The translations under genes and the position numbers were made by a program. From Pyrrhoderma lamaoense (lineage: Eukaryota > Basidiomycota > Agaricomycetes > Hymenochaetales > Hymenochaetaceae): DNA of 64,000 nt. Positions within the stretch are counted from its first letter, which is position 1, and each line of letters starts with the position of its first letter. The DNA is taken from NCBI GenBank assembly GCA_002794735.1, contig NBAZ01000002.1, positions 744,001 to 808,000 of the forward strand, in the 5' to 3' direction. The notes beneath the pieces were generated by a model. It had not been told where the DNA came from and did no database searches. It worked only from the letters and a program-made list of their open reading frames with translations. Shown piece after piece: positions 1-10,526 of this stretch.

Positions 1-2082
1 TCTATACTGGAAGTAGAGACCCTCCTCATGGCTGCCATGATTTCTTGACGATTGTAGATGTAACCCAGTTGCATGTAGTGCTACTTCCTTGATAGTATCC
101 CCTCATTCTCATTCTTTACAATTCTTATGATTCGGTGTGTCTACCATTTCCCCGAAGACCGACGAAGATGTGTGAATGGTCCCTGTCCATATCTTACTTT
201 TGTCGGCCCGTATTCGCAGTAATCTCAACGATCAGCAATATCTTCATTGTCTTGCCATCGAAATCAACATTCGTTCAAAGTCTTGCCCAGCTTTATGAAC
301 GGGATAAGAAAAAACACATCATGTTAGTTCGATTGACGAATCTACTTCCACAAAGTTATTAAGGGTACTGCGTCCTATCGGTCTCAAGGTGTGTACTATC
401 CGGGCTTTAGCGACCATTCTACAACAATGAACATGAAATTCTTGTCAGGGACATACACAACATCAAAATCTCATATTCGATAATGCTGACAACGAATCTA
501 TACCGTAATTAGGGTCAACTTGAATGAGATAGGTAACTAGCACGTTTCTGACACCGCTTAGAATTTCAAGGTGCTGGATGTAATAAGAGAAGCGGCAATG
601 TGTCCAAGTAGAGGTCCCTGATCCCGTTTACGATGTATTGGAGCCAGGAGGGTTAAGCATACACACTCTGTTGCCCTACACCACTGAACAAGCATTGGCA
701 CATCCCACTCGAGTAAATTTAGTTGGCAATCATCATCACTCCAATGCCAGGCTGAGCCGCCCGGGATCCTCCGACTGGCAGTACAAATCATTGTAGTCAA
801 TGATCTGGTCTTTTATACGTATCAGGTATTGGATGAACAGACTTTTACTTTTGAGTGGCTATACTAGAGGTGGGAACTCGGGTATGGTAGATTTACAACA
901 GGAACGCATCCTTTGATCATGGTGACACCCAATGCACTTTGTTGTACCACACATACTGGTAAAAAAAAAAACAAGGGTTATACCATCCGTTAGCTATCTT
1001 TGTAGAAAGCGGTCAACAACCTTGTCTACGCATGTGGAATCCGAGGTTTGAATTTACACACTTCGCGGTAGCAAGTGTGAGAGACCCTTCTTTTCATAAA
1101 GCTACCCATTGCTTTGAATTACTCATTTTGGAGCATAGTTTAGGTCTACGTAAGTCTATACAAGCTCCAACCTTGGGAAGAATTTACATTATGCAATTCA
1201 CCTATAGGGATAGGGATCCCCAAAGGGATGAAATTTCCATATCGTTCCTGGACGAGGCTAAATTCGTTTGAAAGACTAGCTCGACTGGGATTACGAAAGT
1301 TTTCAAGGATTATGATGACTTTGTACTACTAATATAAGAGTAGTAAAAGGCTTCGGTCCGGGTCCCTCGCTGATAGCGAGCTGGACAAGGATATTCAATT
1401 TTTAGCTAATTCTGTCTAGAACCTCCGGCCAAAGAAGCAAAAGAAGTGCAAAGCAATATCGCTCAATATTTTAAGTACAACGTCTCAAGAAATTGATGTT
1501 TTCTACCGATTTTGTCCCCTCCAGCATATCACTTTTCATGGCAATGAACAGTAAATTTTTTTGATGGGAGAGGAAACAAAAAAGGTACTTGTTTTATGAG
1601 ACTGCTTGAATGTAATGTGAGAAGTGTGGGGATACAATCTGACTACTATTTGATAGAACGCACCATTTCCTTCCCTAAAAGGAACGAAACTAGAACACGT
1701 GGTACAAATATTTTTATTTTATTTTATTATACTCGAAAGAAGTCCTACCAGAAATACGTGTTGCTTTCAAGCCCAATTTGGAAATAGTGTATCGTAAACG
1801 TGGTAGTGTGAACCGGCATCTAGGATTGGCAGCGCACAAGGCACTCTGATCATTTACAGTCGTCGTTTGTACCGTTCTTGGTTGAGTCGCACGAGATAAA
1901 GACCCTGCTAAATTTTCGTTCAAATATGACATCCTTCATCTTCTTTTCAGCTCTCAACTATTTAGTCTCCCTCCAACCCGCTTCGCCCCGAACGAACCTC
2001 AAACCTACCCATCATACTCTGAAATCCTCGTTCCCTTAAATCTAGGCAGCTGTTATCGGCTACTGAACGGTCCCTCTTAAAC
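1..2082. other. Left flank, no gene recognised
   Basis: This 2.1 kb stretch upstream of the first receptor holds only short open frames (79 codons at most) without a recognisable domain, signal peptide or splice structure. I searched both strands by eye for a farnesylation-type CaaX box just before a stop, as expected for a pheromone gene, and found none in a credible reading frame. A run of 11 A lies near 961-971 and a small hairpin (CTCGCT-GAT-AGCGAG) near 1367-1381. The last few hundred bases are C/T-rich and probably contain the promoter and 5' UTR of the receptor gene that starts at 2083. Confidence 0.5.
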
Positions 2083-3563
2083 ATGGCCGCGGACCCACTT
2101 TATCCTCTATACACCGTTTTTGTTTTTATCTCTTTTATCCTTGTTTTAATACCCCTGCCCTGGCATCTACAAGCCTGGAATGTTGGCACATGTTCATATA
2201 TGATATGGGTAGCCATCGCTTGCCTAAACCAATTCGTGAACTCTATAGTTTGGAGGGATAATGCTATCAATTGGGCTCCTGTGTGGTGCGACATCTGTAA
2301 GCTTTCATCGGGGTAATCTACCCAAGGCGCTATCTAAGCTGTCGTTGCAATAGCCTCCAGGATAATTGTAGCGACTTCTGTTGCAGTACCCGCATGCTCG
2401 TTAACTATCACGCGTCGGCTGTATATGATCACCCGGTCTCAATATGTAATGTCAAGCAAGCAAGAAGTATGTGGCAAACCACTCGCTACTCATTATTTTC
2501 ATCTGATTTTTTTCCTTCAGAAACGTCGCGAATTAATCATTGACCTGTCTATCTGTGTGGCATTCCCTGCTTTCGTCATGATCTTATGTGTGTATCAGAT
2601 GTACTACATGTCCGAATAAACTAGACGCTAAATTTTTTCACAGACTACTTTGTACAAGGGCATCGGTTTAATATCTTTGAAGAAGTCGGTTGTTTCCCCG
2701 CAGTTTACAATGTGACTTTAGCGTATCCATTTATCTACATGTGGCCTCCGATGTTTGGTGCTATATCGATGGTGTTCAGCATCCTCACAATTAGGTCTTT
2801 CCTAAAACGTCGTAGAGAAATGGGAAATTTCCTACGTAGCTACTCTAATCTTTCCTCTTCCCGTTACTTCAGGCTTATGGCTCTGTCAATGATGGATACT
2901 ATATTGACCATACCCCTTTCTATCTTCATCATCTGGGTCAACACCACTGATAGTCAAGTCCAGCCGTGGCTTGGACTCGCTGACGCCCATTTTGGCTTCA
3001 GCCGCGTGGATCAAATCCCCTCGGTTCTATGGCGCTTGGATAGGTGGACAGTCATAACAATGGAAATGGATCGGTGGTTCATTGTGATATGCGCATTCAT
3101 TTTCTTTATTTTCTTTGGTCTTGCCGAGGAAAGCTTCAGGAACTACACGAAAGTGTACTGGTCGATTATGCGCGCCTTCGGTGTCTTACCAAAACCGAAA
3201 ACCTCTACTCTCGGATCATCAATGTGCCCCACGCCGCGTCTTCCCACTATTGCTACGGACCGCGATATCAAAGTTACTGTCACTTATGATCGCGAGAAGC
3301 ACGATTCGTTCATCTCATCTTCCGTTGGTGATCTCTCAACCCAAGTGTCCGTAGACTCAAGGTTGTCCCTTGACGATCAGAAGGATAGGAAATCACCCAT
3401 CGCCATTTCACCTTCGGACAGCCTCCCTCCATCTCCTTCGGAGTACGAAATTGAAGCTGTATCTTTACCACCGTGCCTCTATACAGCCCGACACCAGGAG
3501 ATTACATCGCTCACTGTACCGATACGACCTCCACGCCCAGCTTCCCTTGGTGACATTGTATAA
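2083..3563 (+). CDS. STE3: STE3-type pheromone receptor (7TM GPCR)
   Basis: Seven-transmembrane G-protein-coupled receptor of the fungal STE3 family, expected in the plasma membrane where it binds a lipidated peptide pheromone and signals through a G protein to the MAPK cascade. My model joins 2083-2296, 2354-2466, 2521-2587 and 2644-3563, giving 437 residues. Family signatures are visible: the N-terminal PLPWHL after TM1, the APVWCDI element at about residues 65-71, the extracellular QGHRFNIFEEVGC segment near 135-147, FRLMALSMMD before TM6, and a TM7 region followed by GLAEESF. The cytoplasmic tail (about residues 295-437) is rich in Ser, Pro and charged residues, as is common in this family. 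It starts at an ATG in context AACATGGCC. A second, more divergent receptor follows on the same strand. Whether this copy sets mating specificity or is a non-mating paralogue cannot be told from one allele. Confidence 0.9.
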
Positions 3564-4141
3564 ACTCTATTAATTCTTATTTTATTCTTCGCTTTCTGTT
3601 TATACTCTTTTCTTGTTCTTAATCTCTTCGTGTTTATTCAAGGCTTCTGTATCCTTATTTTTTTCTGGATCGGATTCTTTTTTCTTATTACAAACACGTC
3701 CAAAAAAACTTTGTGTTTACTCTTTATTTTTTATCGTATTTTTTTAAACTTGTAGCACCCACTGTATCATAGTCTTACTCGCGCTATCACCCTCCTTTGA
3801 TATTTTTACTTCTTCCCATCTCTAGCTTGATGTAGCTTTTCTTGTTGTTGTCGTTCTTGTGTTGGAATTGTCATATGTATTTCATAACGGATATAAAATA
3901 GAAAGCGGTACCACTCCCAATTACCAGTTACTAACAGTGTTCGCTTAGAATTAACAACCTTGTATTGAGCCCACTGCATTGTTAGAATATAAATGTTTTG
4001 ATGGTTATGATGATAAAGTTAGCATAAATTTGTTCCCGTATTTCCGGATTAGAAGGTTAGGACCCTTAACCCTTGCCCGGAGAATCACATGCATATCATA
4101 CTTACATGATGAGAATAAAAATAAGTTCCTAAGCCTAAGCG

Positions 4142-4173
4142 ATCTCATTGTCAGGTCCCAAGGACAATGAGAT
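4142..4173. repeat. Perfect 11-bp inverted repeat (hairpin)
   Basis: ATCTCATTGTC at 4142-4152 is the exact reverse complement of GACAATGAGAT at 4163-4173, with a 10-base loop. The right arm ends within the first ATG of the candidate pheromone ORF (4172). It could form a stem-loop in RNA over the start codon, be a protein-binding site, or be a chance palindrome. Confidence 0.75.
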
Positions 4174-4252
4174 GATGTATCCCGAAATTACACATAAAGA
4201 GAGAAACGAGGCAGTTCAATCAGTAGGGAATGATCTCTGTACTTTCGCTTAG
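4172..4252 (+). CDS. Candidate lipopeptide pheromone precursor (CaaX)
   Basis: A 26-codon ORF starting ATG ATG and ending in Cys-Thr-Phe-Ala-stop, a CaaX-like farnesylation box. An adjacent Glu-Arg pair stands 13-14 residues before the Cys. Basidiomycete pheromone precursors end in CaaX and are typically cut near a charged pair about 10-15 residues upstream. If that holds here, the mature peptide would be the 12 residues from Asn after Glu-Arg to the Cys. The position between two STE3 genes supports the reading. Against it: the precursor is short (about 40-70 residues is usual), Thr-Phe is not the commonest aliphatic pair, and so short an ORF can arise by chance. An upstream exon could lengthen it, but the frame closes with TAA about 30 bases before the ATG. 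Confidence 0.35.
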   Translation: MMYPEITHKERNEAVQSVGNDLCTFA

Positions 4253-4660
4253 TAGAAAGCATCGATATTGAAGAACCCTTTGGACTTGGGGTGAAAAATA
4301 GTTCCCTTTGTTCTTTCCCCGAATCTAAATCGAAACTGTGATTGCGTCCCGATACTATAGTGTAAGAAATATGTTTGATGTCACGAGGATACAGGCCAAG
4401 TCTTAGAAACGATTTATGACTAAAACTTGAACGCGGCGTGGGGTGGCTTCATGACTTGCTTTGTTTGTGTCAAAGACATGTTTATTGTTGCTGTTGTGGC
4501 CGTGGTCGTTCATACTTTTTCTCTTTCAACCGTACACACCATTACTTCACTATACTCCATCAATACTTTCTATCGTTGCTTTCCTCACATCATCTTAACC
4601 AACCTTCGCTTTTGAAAAATAATCATCTTTTATATCTTCCTTTAGCAATCACATAGTTAC

Positions 4661-6439
4661 ATGCTAGACGCTGCTTATTCAATAATCTCCTTTATTTCCG
4701 CCTTTATCTGTCTGGTCCTCCTACCTTGGCACATTCGTTTCAGGGATTCGGGTCTTATCACCATAATATGGCTTTTTGCTATCAATCTCATCTATGGGTT
4801 GAACGCTATTGCTTTCACTGGTGATACGCTCCTTCGGTATCCTGTGTATTGCGATATCGGTAAGTGTTCAGATCAGGCCCATTCTATGTGTGTCAACTCA
4901 GAAAATGACTTTCAGCTACGAAATTGGACATTGGTTTACAGACACTATTCCCTACTGTCCTTCTCTGCTATATTTTATCGTTTCATGACTGGTTGGTTCG
5001 CCCATCGAACCGTGACATGAGTGTCAAGCACTTCATACATAATAAACACGTACACATCTTTCTTTGTTTTCTGGCTCCATTCATTGCTATGACTCTGCGT
5101 GAGTAACAATACCATTGTTTTTTGTCTTTTATCTTTTATATTCCGGATTTGTGACTTCCTCCATTTATTATACACAGATATCGCTGCCCAAGATTATAGG
5201 TTCGAATTGATTGATGGAGTAGGATGCTTACCATCCATGACGTATTCCTTTATCGGTTGGGCAATAACCTGGGGTTTGCCACTTATACCGATATGTCTTA
5301 TTTATGTTGTACTTTGTGAGTGTCGCACTTATCAAATATCTGTTAGATACATGACTGAGGGATATAAAATAGTCAATATCGTTAGATATCTAAGAATCAA
5401 ACATCCTAGATATCTCGACTGCTATTTTTATCGCTTAAGGCGATATAATGATGCAGAGTTACTCTTCACGGAATCACCCTTCGATTCGTTACGATTAGAG
5501 TTACTGATGCTCTTGAACATCCCAATTGCGATTTGGCACATAGTGATCGCATATGACGCTCTTGCCTTCATCGTACAAACGGATTTCTTCGCATTCTCCA
5601 AGCAGCCGTCCCTAACGTATATCGATCACTTAAACTCTTACAACACAACCCTTGGTCTCTTGCCTGTATACCTTCTCGCATGGTCTGGCCCTGTGTATAC
5701 TTTACTATTCTTTGCCGCTAGATGTACCGATAAGGAAGTGTATCGGTCATTCTCGTTTGTTGTTAATAGGTATATCCTTCGGAAACCTGCCATGAACCCC
5801 GATCCAAACTCAGATATTGATTTATCGAGTTTAACACCGATCCCTGTACGCAAACGTTTGTATAGGAGAGTTATCCGTGCATCCAGGATGTATGATGCAC
5901 CTATCGGTATTCGGGACTTCGACATCCCTCTCCCGCCACGACCATGTTCAGGACAGCTGAAGTGGACTAAGCTACCCCCTACCCCGAAAGAACTCAAAGC
6001 TAAGAGTCTCACCAGGTCGTATCCCTGTAATAGGCTCAAGAACACAAATGTATTGATAATGCCTGTTCCAGGGAGACCCTGGACCTTTGGGATAACGCCT
6101 ACCACCCGATGGACGGGAAAGAGACCTAGGCAAAAGGAACGAGTTTCAATTCGCGAAGCTGCAGTTGCGAAAGCACTCCATGAGCATTTCTCCAGGCACC
6201 GTGTTCTGCTTGATGTGATACACGAAATCCGTCGTATACCCAATTCTATCCAGGAGAGACAGGTAAGAGCACGCGAACAAGAACGAGTCAGATTCATGGA
6301 AGGTCAGCGATGTGCGGATGATGTGCTACATGCCCTTAATAAGCGGATACTACAAGAAACCTTCGAGAAAGGCGGTAAATACTTCGATCGTGACCAATAC
6401 ATAAGGTATATGGCCGCTGCTCATATAAGCTCTGTATAA
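4661..6439 (+). CDS. Divergent STE3-like receptor with long basic tail
   Basis: Second STE3-family receptor, clearly related but divergent. Exons 4661-4859, 4916-5098 and 5178-6439 give 547 residues. The intron positions after the CDI element and before the GVGC segment match those of the first receptor, which supports common ancestry. Retained features are LLPWHIRF after TM1, YPVYCDI near residue 65, IDGVGCLP near 140 and a TM7 segment near 282-305. Odd features are loss of the usual Trp in the APVWCDI-type element, an enlarged third cytoplasmic loop with many Arg and Tyr, and a C-terminal tail of about 230 residues rich in Arg and Lys. The second half of that tail looks helical. STE3 tails are usually shorter. 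It may be a receptor-like paralogue not involved in mate recognition. The frame is intact throughout, so it does not look like a pseudogene. Confidence 0.82.
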
Positions 6440-6833
6440 CGTTCTTCATGATAAGGAACCGCTACCGTTGATTTACCTTTTTTAAGATTTTTATTGTATT
6501 CGTATTCGTCTCCCTTCATTCATTCACATAATCATATAACCATCAACTAGCATTCCCTCATTGCAATACTTCGTTTTGTTTTATCGGATAGATGATCAAA
6601 CCTTCCATCCAATGCATAGCATAGAAAAAAATGTAAATTATCCCTATATGTACCTGCGATTCATACAACCTATCAAACCATCAAAACCTGTAGTAGTTAG
6701 TTAAATTTTAAACATGTATTTGAAGCGTATACTTTTTGCTATTTTTGACACATCCATCGATTATATATGTAGACGTGCACTTGTGGAGACCCATTAAGAA
6801 AGCTAGAAAGGATAACCTCACCTATAATACACC
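6440..6833. other. Convergent spacer, AT-rich
   Basis: A 394-base AT-rich spacer between the 3' ends of the second receptor (+) and the RG-rich protein gene (-). A TGT...TAG frame ending Cys-Phe-Ile-Gly at 6577-6591 was inspected as a pheromone terminus and rejected. I see nothing else. Confidence 0.6.
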
Positions 6834-7795
6834 TCATCCCAGTAAATCATCTAAAAACTCTTCCATATTTGCTCTCTCATCTTTCGAAACATGGTCATCA
6901 TTTGGCAACGGGGGTGCTTCTGTAACAGTTTCTACAGAGAAGAGTGTGGATATTGCATATTAAGCAATCTAAATAGAAAAACCCATTCGGCGCAACAAGA
7001 CGGTGAATCTTACCTTTCCCTTTTGTTCTTCCCTTATTTAAAGTATTAGATCCTCCACGAGCTACTCTACTTTTTTGTCTTTCAGAGTTTGCTCGGAATC
7101 TTGCTTTGAGCTCTAACAAGAAAGACATATGCACACATAAAAGGAGGAAGGAAAGATAGGAAACAAAGGCTTACCTCGATTTGCATCCGCGATCTCTTTT
7201 TGTTGGCGGATGCTTTCCAAATCTTCATCCCACTCGATAGTTTGTATTTTTCCTTTGTGCGATTTAGAGGGTCTGGACGCATAGTGTGCAAGCGATTCAT
7301 CTATCTCGTCCTCATCAACTCCTTTGTGGAGTATATCAGGGTTATCTATGTCGTCAAGCCTCTGGCGCTCGAGAAATGATGACAAGTCAACCTCTGGTTC
7401 AACTTCTGGTTCACCTATTCAAGAGTTACATGATAATGAAACGTTTATTTCTAATCAGTCAAAGGGTGGGAGGCAAAACGTGAATTCTGATACAAAGCTT
7501 ACGCACCATCAGAATTCAAGATCGGTTCAGGTTCTACATATCTGTCAGCATTTGTTCCTAAATGTCTTCTTGCATATTTTCTCTCTAGTTCCTTAGCTTC
7601 TTCGGAGTCAGGATCAAGTTCTTCAGCTTCCTCTCCCTCTAATACGAGTCTCTTGGTGAATTCTGCAGGTCTCCCTCTTCCTCGTCCGCGGCCTCGAGCC
7701 CTTAAGTACTTCCCGAAGCCACCCCTTGATTTACCCCTTCCCCTCCCTCTCCCTCTTGACTGTGTTCCCTCACTATTAGATGGTTCGGACGACAT
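6834..7795 (-). CDS. RG-rich acidic protein of unknown function
   Basis: I do not recognise a named family. Four exons on the minus strand (7795-7507, 7414-7175, 7112-7014, 6931-6834) join in frame to 241 residues, which supports a real gene. Residues 12-42 form a Gly-Arg-rich block with repeated RGRGRG around GGFGKYLRARG. This is followed by a Glu/Asp-rich helix-like stretch, then a segment with SSFLERQRLDDIDNPDIL and charged heptad-like sequence, a basic region (SERQKSRVARGG) and an acidic C-terminus ending EEFLDDLLG. RG repeats are typical of RNA-binding or arginine-methylated nuclear proteins, so a nuclear or nucleolar role is a guess. It is transcribed divergently from DML1 with only 165 bases between start codons, so the two probably share a promoter region. 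Confidence 0.75.
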
Positions 7796-7960
7796 GCAAT
7801 AATATTTAGTGCGTGTAGAGTTCCAGTGACAGTCTTCGTATCTCTATCACTACCTAACAGAATAGATATTTAGAGATGATCGACCGGCCCTAAGTGACTT
7901 CTAATTTTTTTGGTATTCAGAAACATATATTCAATTTACATGTAATGGTATTCTACCACC
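7796..7960. promoter_or_regulatory. Divergent promoter: RG-rich gene and DML1
   Basis: 165 bases separate the start codons of two oppositely transcribed genes. I can name no specific element. The right gene starts in a good context (ACCACCATGA). Shared regulation is an inference from the spacing only. Confidence 0.4.
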
Positions 7961-10526
7961 ATGAAGGAAATACTTTATATCCAAGCGGGGAAGGTATCAA
8001 ACTACATCGGAACCCATTTTTGGAATGCCCAAGAAAGCTATTTTACATATGGCGATGATGATTCAGAACTTTTAGTCGATCACGACGTTTCGTTTCGTGA
8101 GGGACTTTCCAGTCAAGCAAGTCAGTCTAATTTATCCGATTATGTGCAGTACTTATTCTTGTGCTTGGGTATAGAAGGAACAAACTTTCTGTCCGAGAGC
8201 TCTTGTGATAGACCATAAATGTAAGGCTTAGCTTGGATATCACTAAACATTGCTTGGCCTAGAGCATAGGATTGATGGCTTTAACTAGCAAATTTCGGTC
8301 CTCTGAGCAAATATAATGGACTCTACTCAGACCCTCAAGATGAAGCCGATCAACTAATATGGTAAGCTACATGCGCGTATATGCACGACCTTTTATTTTA
8401 TATAATTATGAAAGGAATGGTGATATCTCCGAGTACCGCCAAGATGCTATACCTAAAAGTGCATATCAAAAGCGTCTTGAAGACGAAGAGGACCTTATTG
8501 AAGACGCAAATTCCGGGAACGACAAAGATGAAGATCCTAGATATTGGTCTGATTTCAATCGCGTATACTACCATCCGCGTTCTCTTCAACAAGTTTCAGA
8601 CCTTCCGGAGTGGGAAACGAACAAGATCGATTGGAATTATCGTAAAAGTGCTTTTGAACGGTTTGATAAGGTTTGTTGGATACAATATGAACATATACAC
8701 ATTTTGTACCCAAAACTCATCAATTGTATGAAATGTAGGATAACTCTTTAACGGAGGACTCTTTGCGAAGATTTGTAGAAGAGTGCGATAACTTTCAGGG
8801 ATTCCAGGTTTCTTTCGATAATTCGACATTTGGAGGATTTACTGTATCTATGATAGAAAATATCAGGAATGAATATGCCAAGGCACCTCTTCTTACTTTC
8901 CCACTTCTGTCTGGATTAAATCCACGGAGTGTCGGTGCTGAAGATGTATACTATCCATGATATTTATCTGATGAGACACGAGACTCAAGTATGTGTTACA
9001 GGTTATACCCCGTAATCTAATCCTCCAAGATATCGCATGTGTATGCGCTCTCAATGAAGTTGCAACTCAAAGTATTATTCTTCAGTCTCCCGAGTCTTGG
9101 CAACTTGGAACATGGTCGAGCTCACTTGAGTTTGATGTTAGTCTGTTTCTCTAATTGTCTATAAAAATTATCAGTAATAACTGTTACTTGGAATCTCGAA
9201 TAATACTTCTAGAAGAATAGCATCTATCATGCTTCATCTATCTTATCATCTCATATAGAGTCCTCTACTTTACCGTTACGGTGCGTCCTCACAACACTAT
9301 CTAACCTGATTGTAGACTCCCTTTACCCCTTTATATATTGTTACTAAGTATTAGAAGCGATTATTGACATTCTCATTTTTAATTCCAATTCAGATTGAAA
9401 AGCAGACGAATTGACCTCTCCGATCTCTGTACACACCTAAACTGGGCTCAAAACACACGTTTCTCTCACCTTTCAGGGGCTTTACCTTTCCCATCGAAGG
9501 AGATCCAGCATCTAACCGATGGAAACCTTGCTCTTGAACTGGACCGGGTACTTCATGGTCGTGTGTACGATTTCTCTTGCTATCCCGTTTTCGCGGGCAG
9601 AACGATAGAAAAGGAAGCTCTTTAAGTCAAGCAAGAGGCGCAGGAATTCACGAGGACGAAGAAAATGTTTGGAGAAGAACTAGTTATCGGAATTTTGTTC
9701 AACGAAACGTAACTCGTGGGCTCAAGATAGACGAAGCTAGAAGTATGGAGACATACTTCACGTCGAGCACTGGGTTAGAATACCCTTACTTTCAAGGTAC
9801 TCTTTCTCTCCCTTCGACCTTTTACTTTTTTCTATATTTCATTTCTTTAAATTTGCCTTCTTTTTTATCCCTGCTCTTGTTCTTTCTTCCTTGATGTCAT
9901 ATATAAGACAAATCACACACGGCATGCCTTGTATTCTTTGTACTTTCTCACTTCATACTATACACTTCTTCCCCTAACCCCATCTAATCAACGTACCCAA
10001 ACTGAACCTAACTGACTTGATTTGAACCTATACTCTGTTTCATCTCTATTTTATCGGGATATCTAAAAAAATTCTCATTCACGCCCTTAATCAGTACACA
10101 TGCGGAACCGTACCCACTACCAAGTTCCTTCCCGAAGATTTTCAAATCCGGATCATCTCCCTCATCAACATCATCTTTCCCCACATCCATACCAACACCA
10201 CACACCTTCACTTCAGTATCGACCTCGGCCTCGACTTTAAACCCAACGTCAACATCCCTCCTGTCCACACTCTCAACGACGACGAAAACGGCAAGTTCAT
10301 GCACGGATACGTATCTTTCGCCAGACATGTCTGGTCTTCTCAGCGTAGTAGGGTCGCACGCGGCAGTGGAGGAGGAGGGGAGTGGCGGGATGGAAGCTGA
10401 TGAGTGAAGGAACTCGTGGAGAGTTTGGAGACGCTTGTGGATGCTTATGAGTACGACTATGGAGATGAGGGCGAGGATGAAGAAGGAGATGAGGATATGA
10501 TGGAGGAGGGAATGAGCATGATTTGA
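7961..10526 (+). CDS. DML1: DML1/Misato tubulin-like mitochondrial inheritance protein
   Basis: Tubulin/FtsZ-related DML1/Misato protein, needed for mitochondrial distribution and morphology in yeast. The N-terminus MKEILYIQAGKVSNY with THFWNAQESYFTY is the family signature. Later exons give CPRALVIDHKSNFG, the KSAYQKRL segment, a GFQVSFDNSTFGGFT motif (the conserved tubulin-like core), SLxYHAS-like and HIESSTLPLR segments, HGRVYDFS, YPLPSSFPKIF, and an acidic C-terminus. Eight or so exons with short introns can be followed. Two single-base problems interrupt the frame. Near 9600 the frame after RTIEK must shift to reach GSSLSQARG, and at 10404-10407 GATGAG is followed by TGA, whereas the conserved VKELVESLETLVDAYE continues in another frame to a stop at 10524-10526. 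Without the second shift the protein ends at 10407. The intron from 9774 to 10094 is unusually long (321 nt) and uncertain. Confidence 0.82.

Larger units (their letters stand above)
3564..4660. other. Spacer between the two receptor genes
   Basis: The first 350 bases are T-rich and probably the 3' UTR of the upstream receptor. The middle holds a perfect 11-bp inverted repeat and the short candidate pheromone ORF, annotated separately. The last 200 bases are C/T-rich promoter-like sequence of the second receptor. No other coding sequence was recognised on either strand. In basidiomycete B loci pheromone genes commonly sit between or beside receptor genes, so this is where one would expect them. 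Confidence 0.5.

Noticed and set aside
283..297. Cys-Pro-Ala-Leu-stop on the plus strand, a CaaX-like ending
   Set aside because: No ATG within a reasonable distance, no charged pair at the right spacing, and Pro at the first aliphatic position is atypical.
419..433. Cys-Ser-Leu-Leu-stop on the minus strand
   Set aside because: Ser is not aliphatic, the frame lacks a Glu-Arg type cleavage pair, and the upstream ATG gives only about 14 residues.
676..690. Cys-Ser-Val-Val-stop on the minus strand
   Set aside because: The frame is closed by a TGA about 50 bases upstream and contains no ATG.
558..800. 80-codon minus-strand open frame in the left flank
   Set aside because: No domain, no splice sites and no codon or compositional sign of a gene; kept only as part of the flank description.
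6577..6591. Cys-Phe-Ile-Gly-stop after the second receptor
   Set aside because: No ATG or charged cleavage pair in frame; it looks like a chance match in AT-rich DNA.
10008..10328. 106-codon minus-strand frame rich in Val and Asp
   Set aside because: It is the antisense of the DML1 C-terminal exon, whose plus-strand frame carries the family motif YPLPSSFPKIF.
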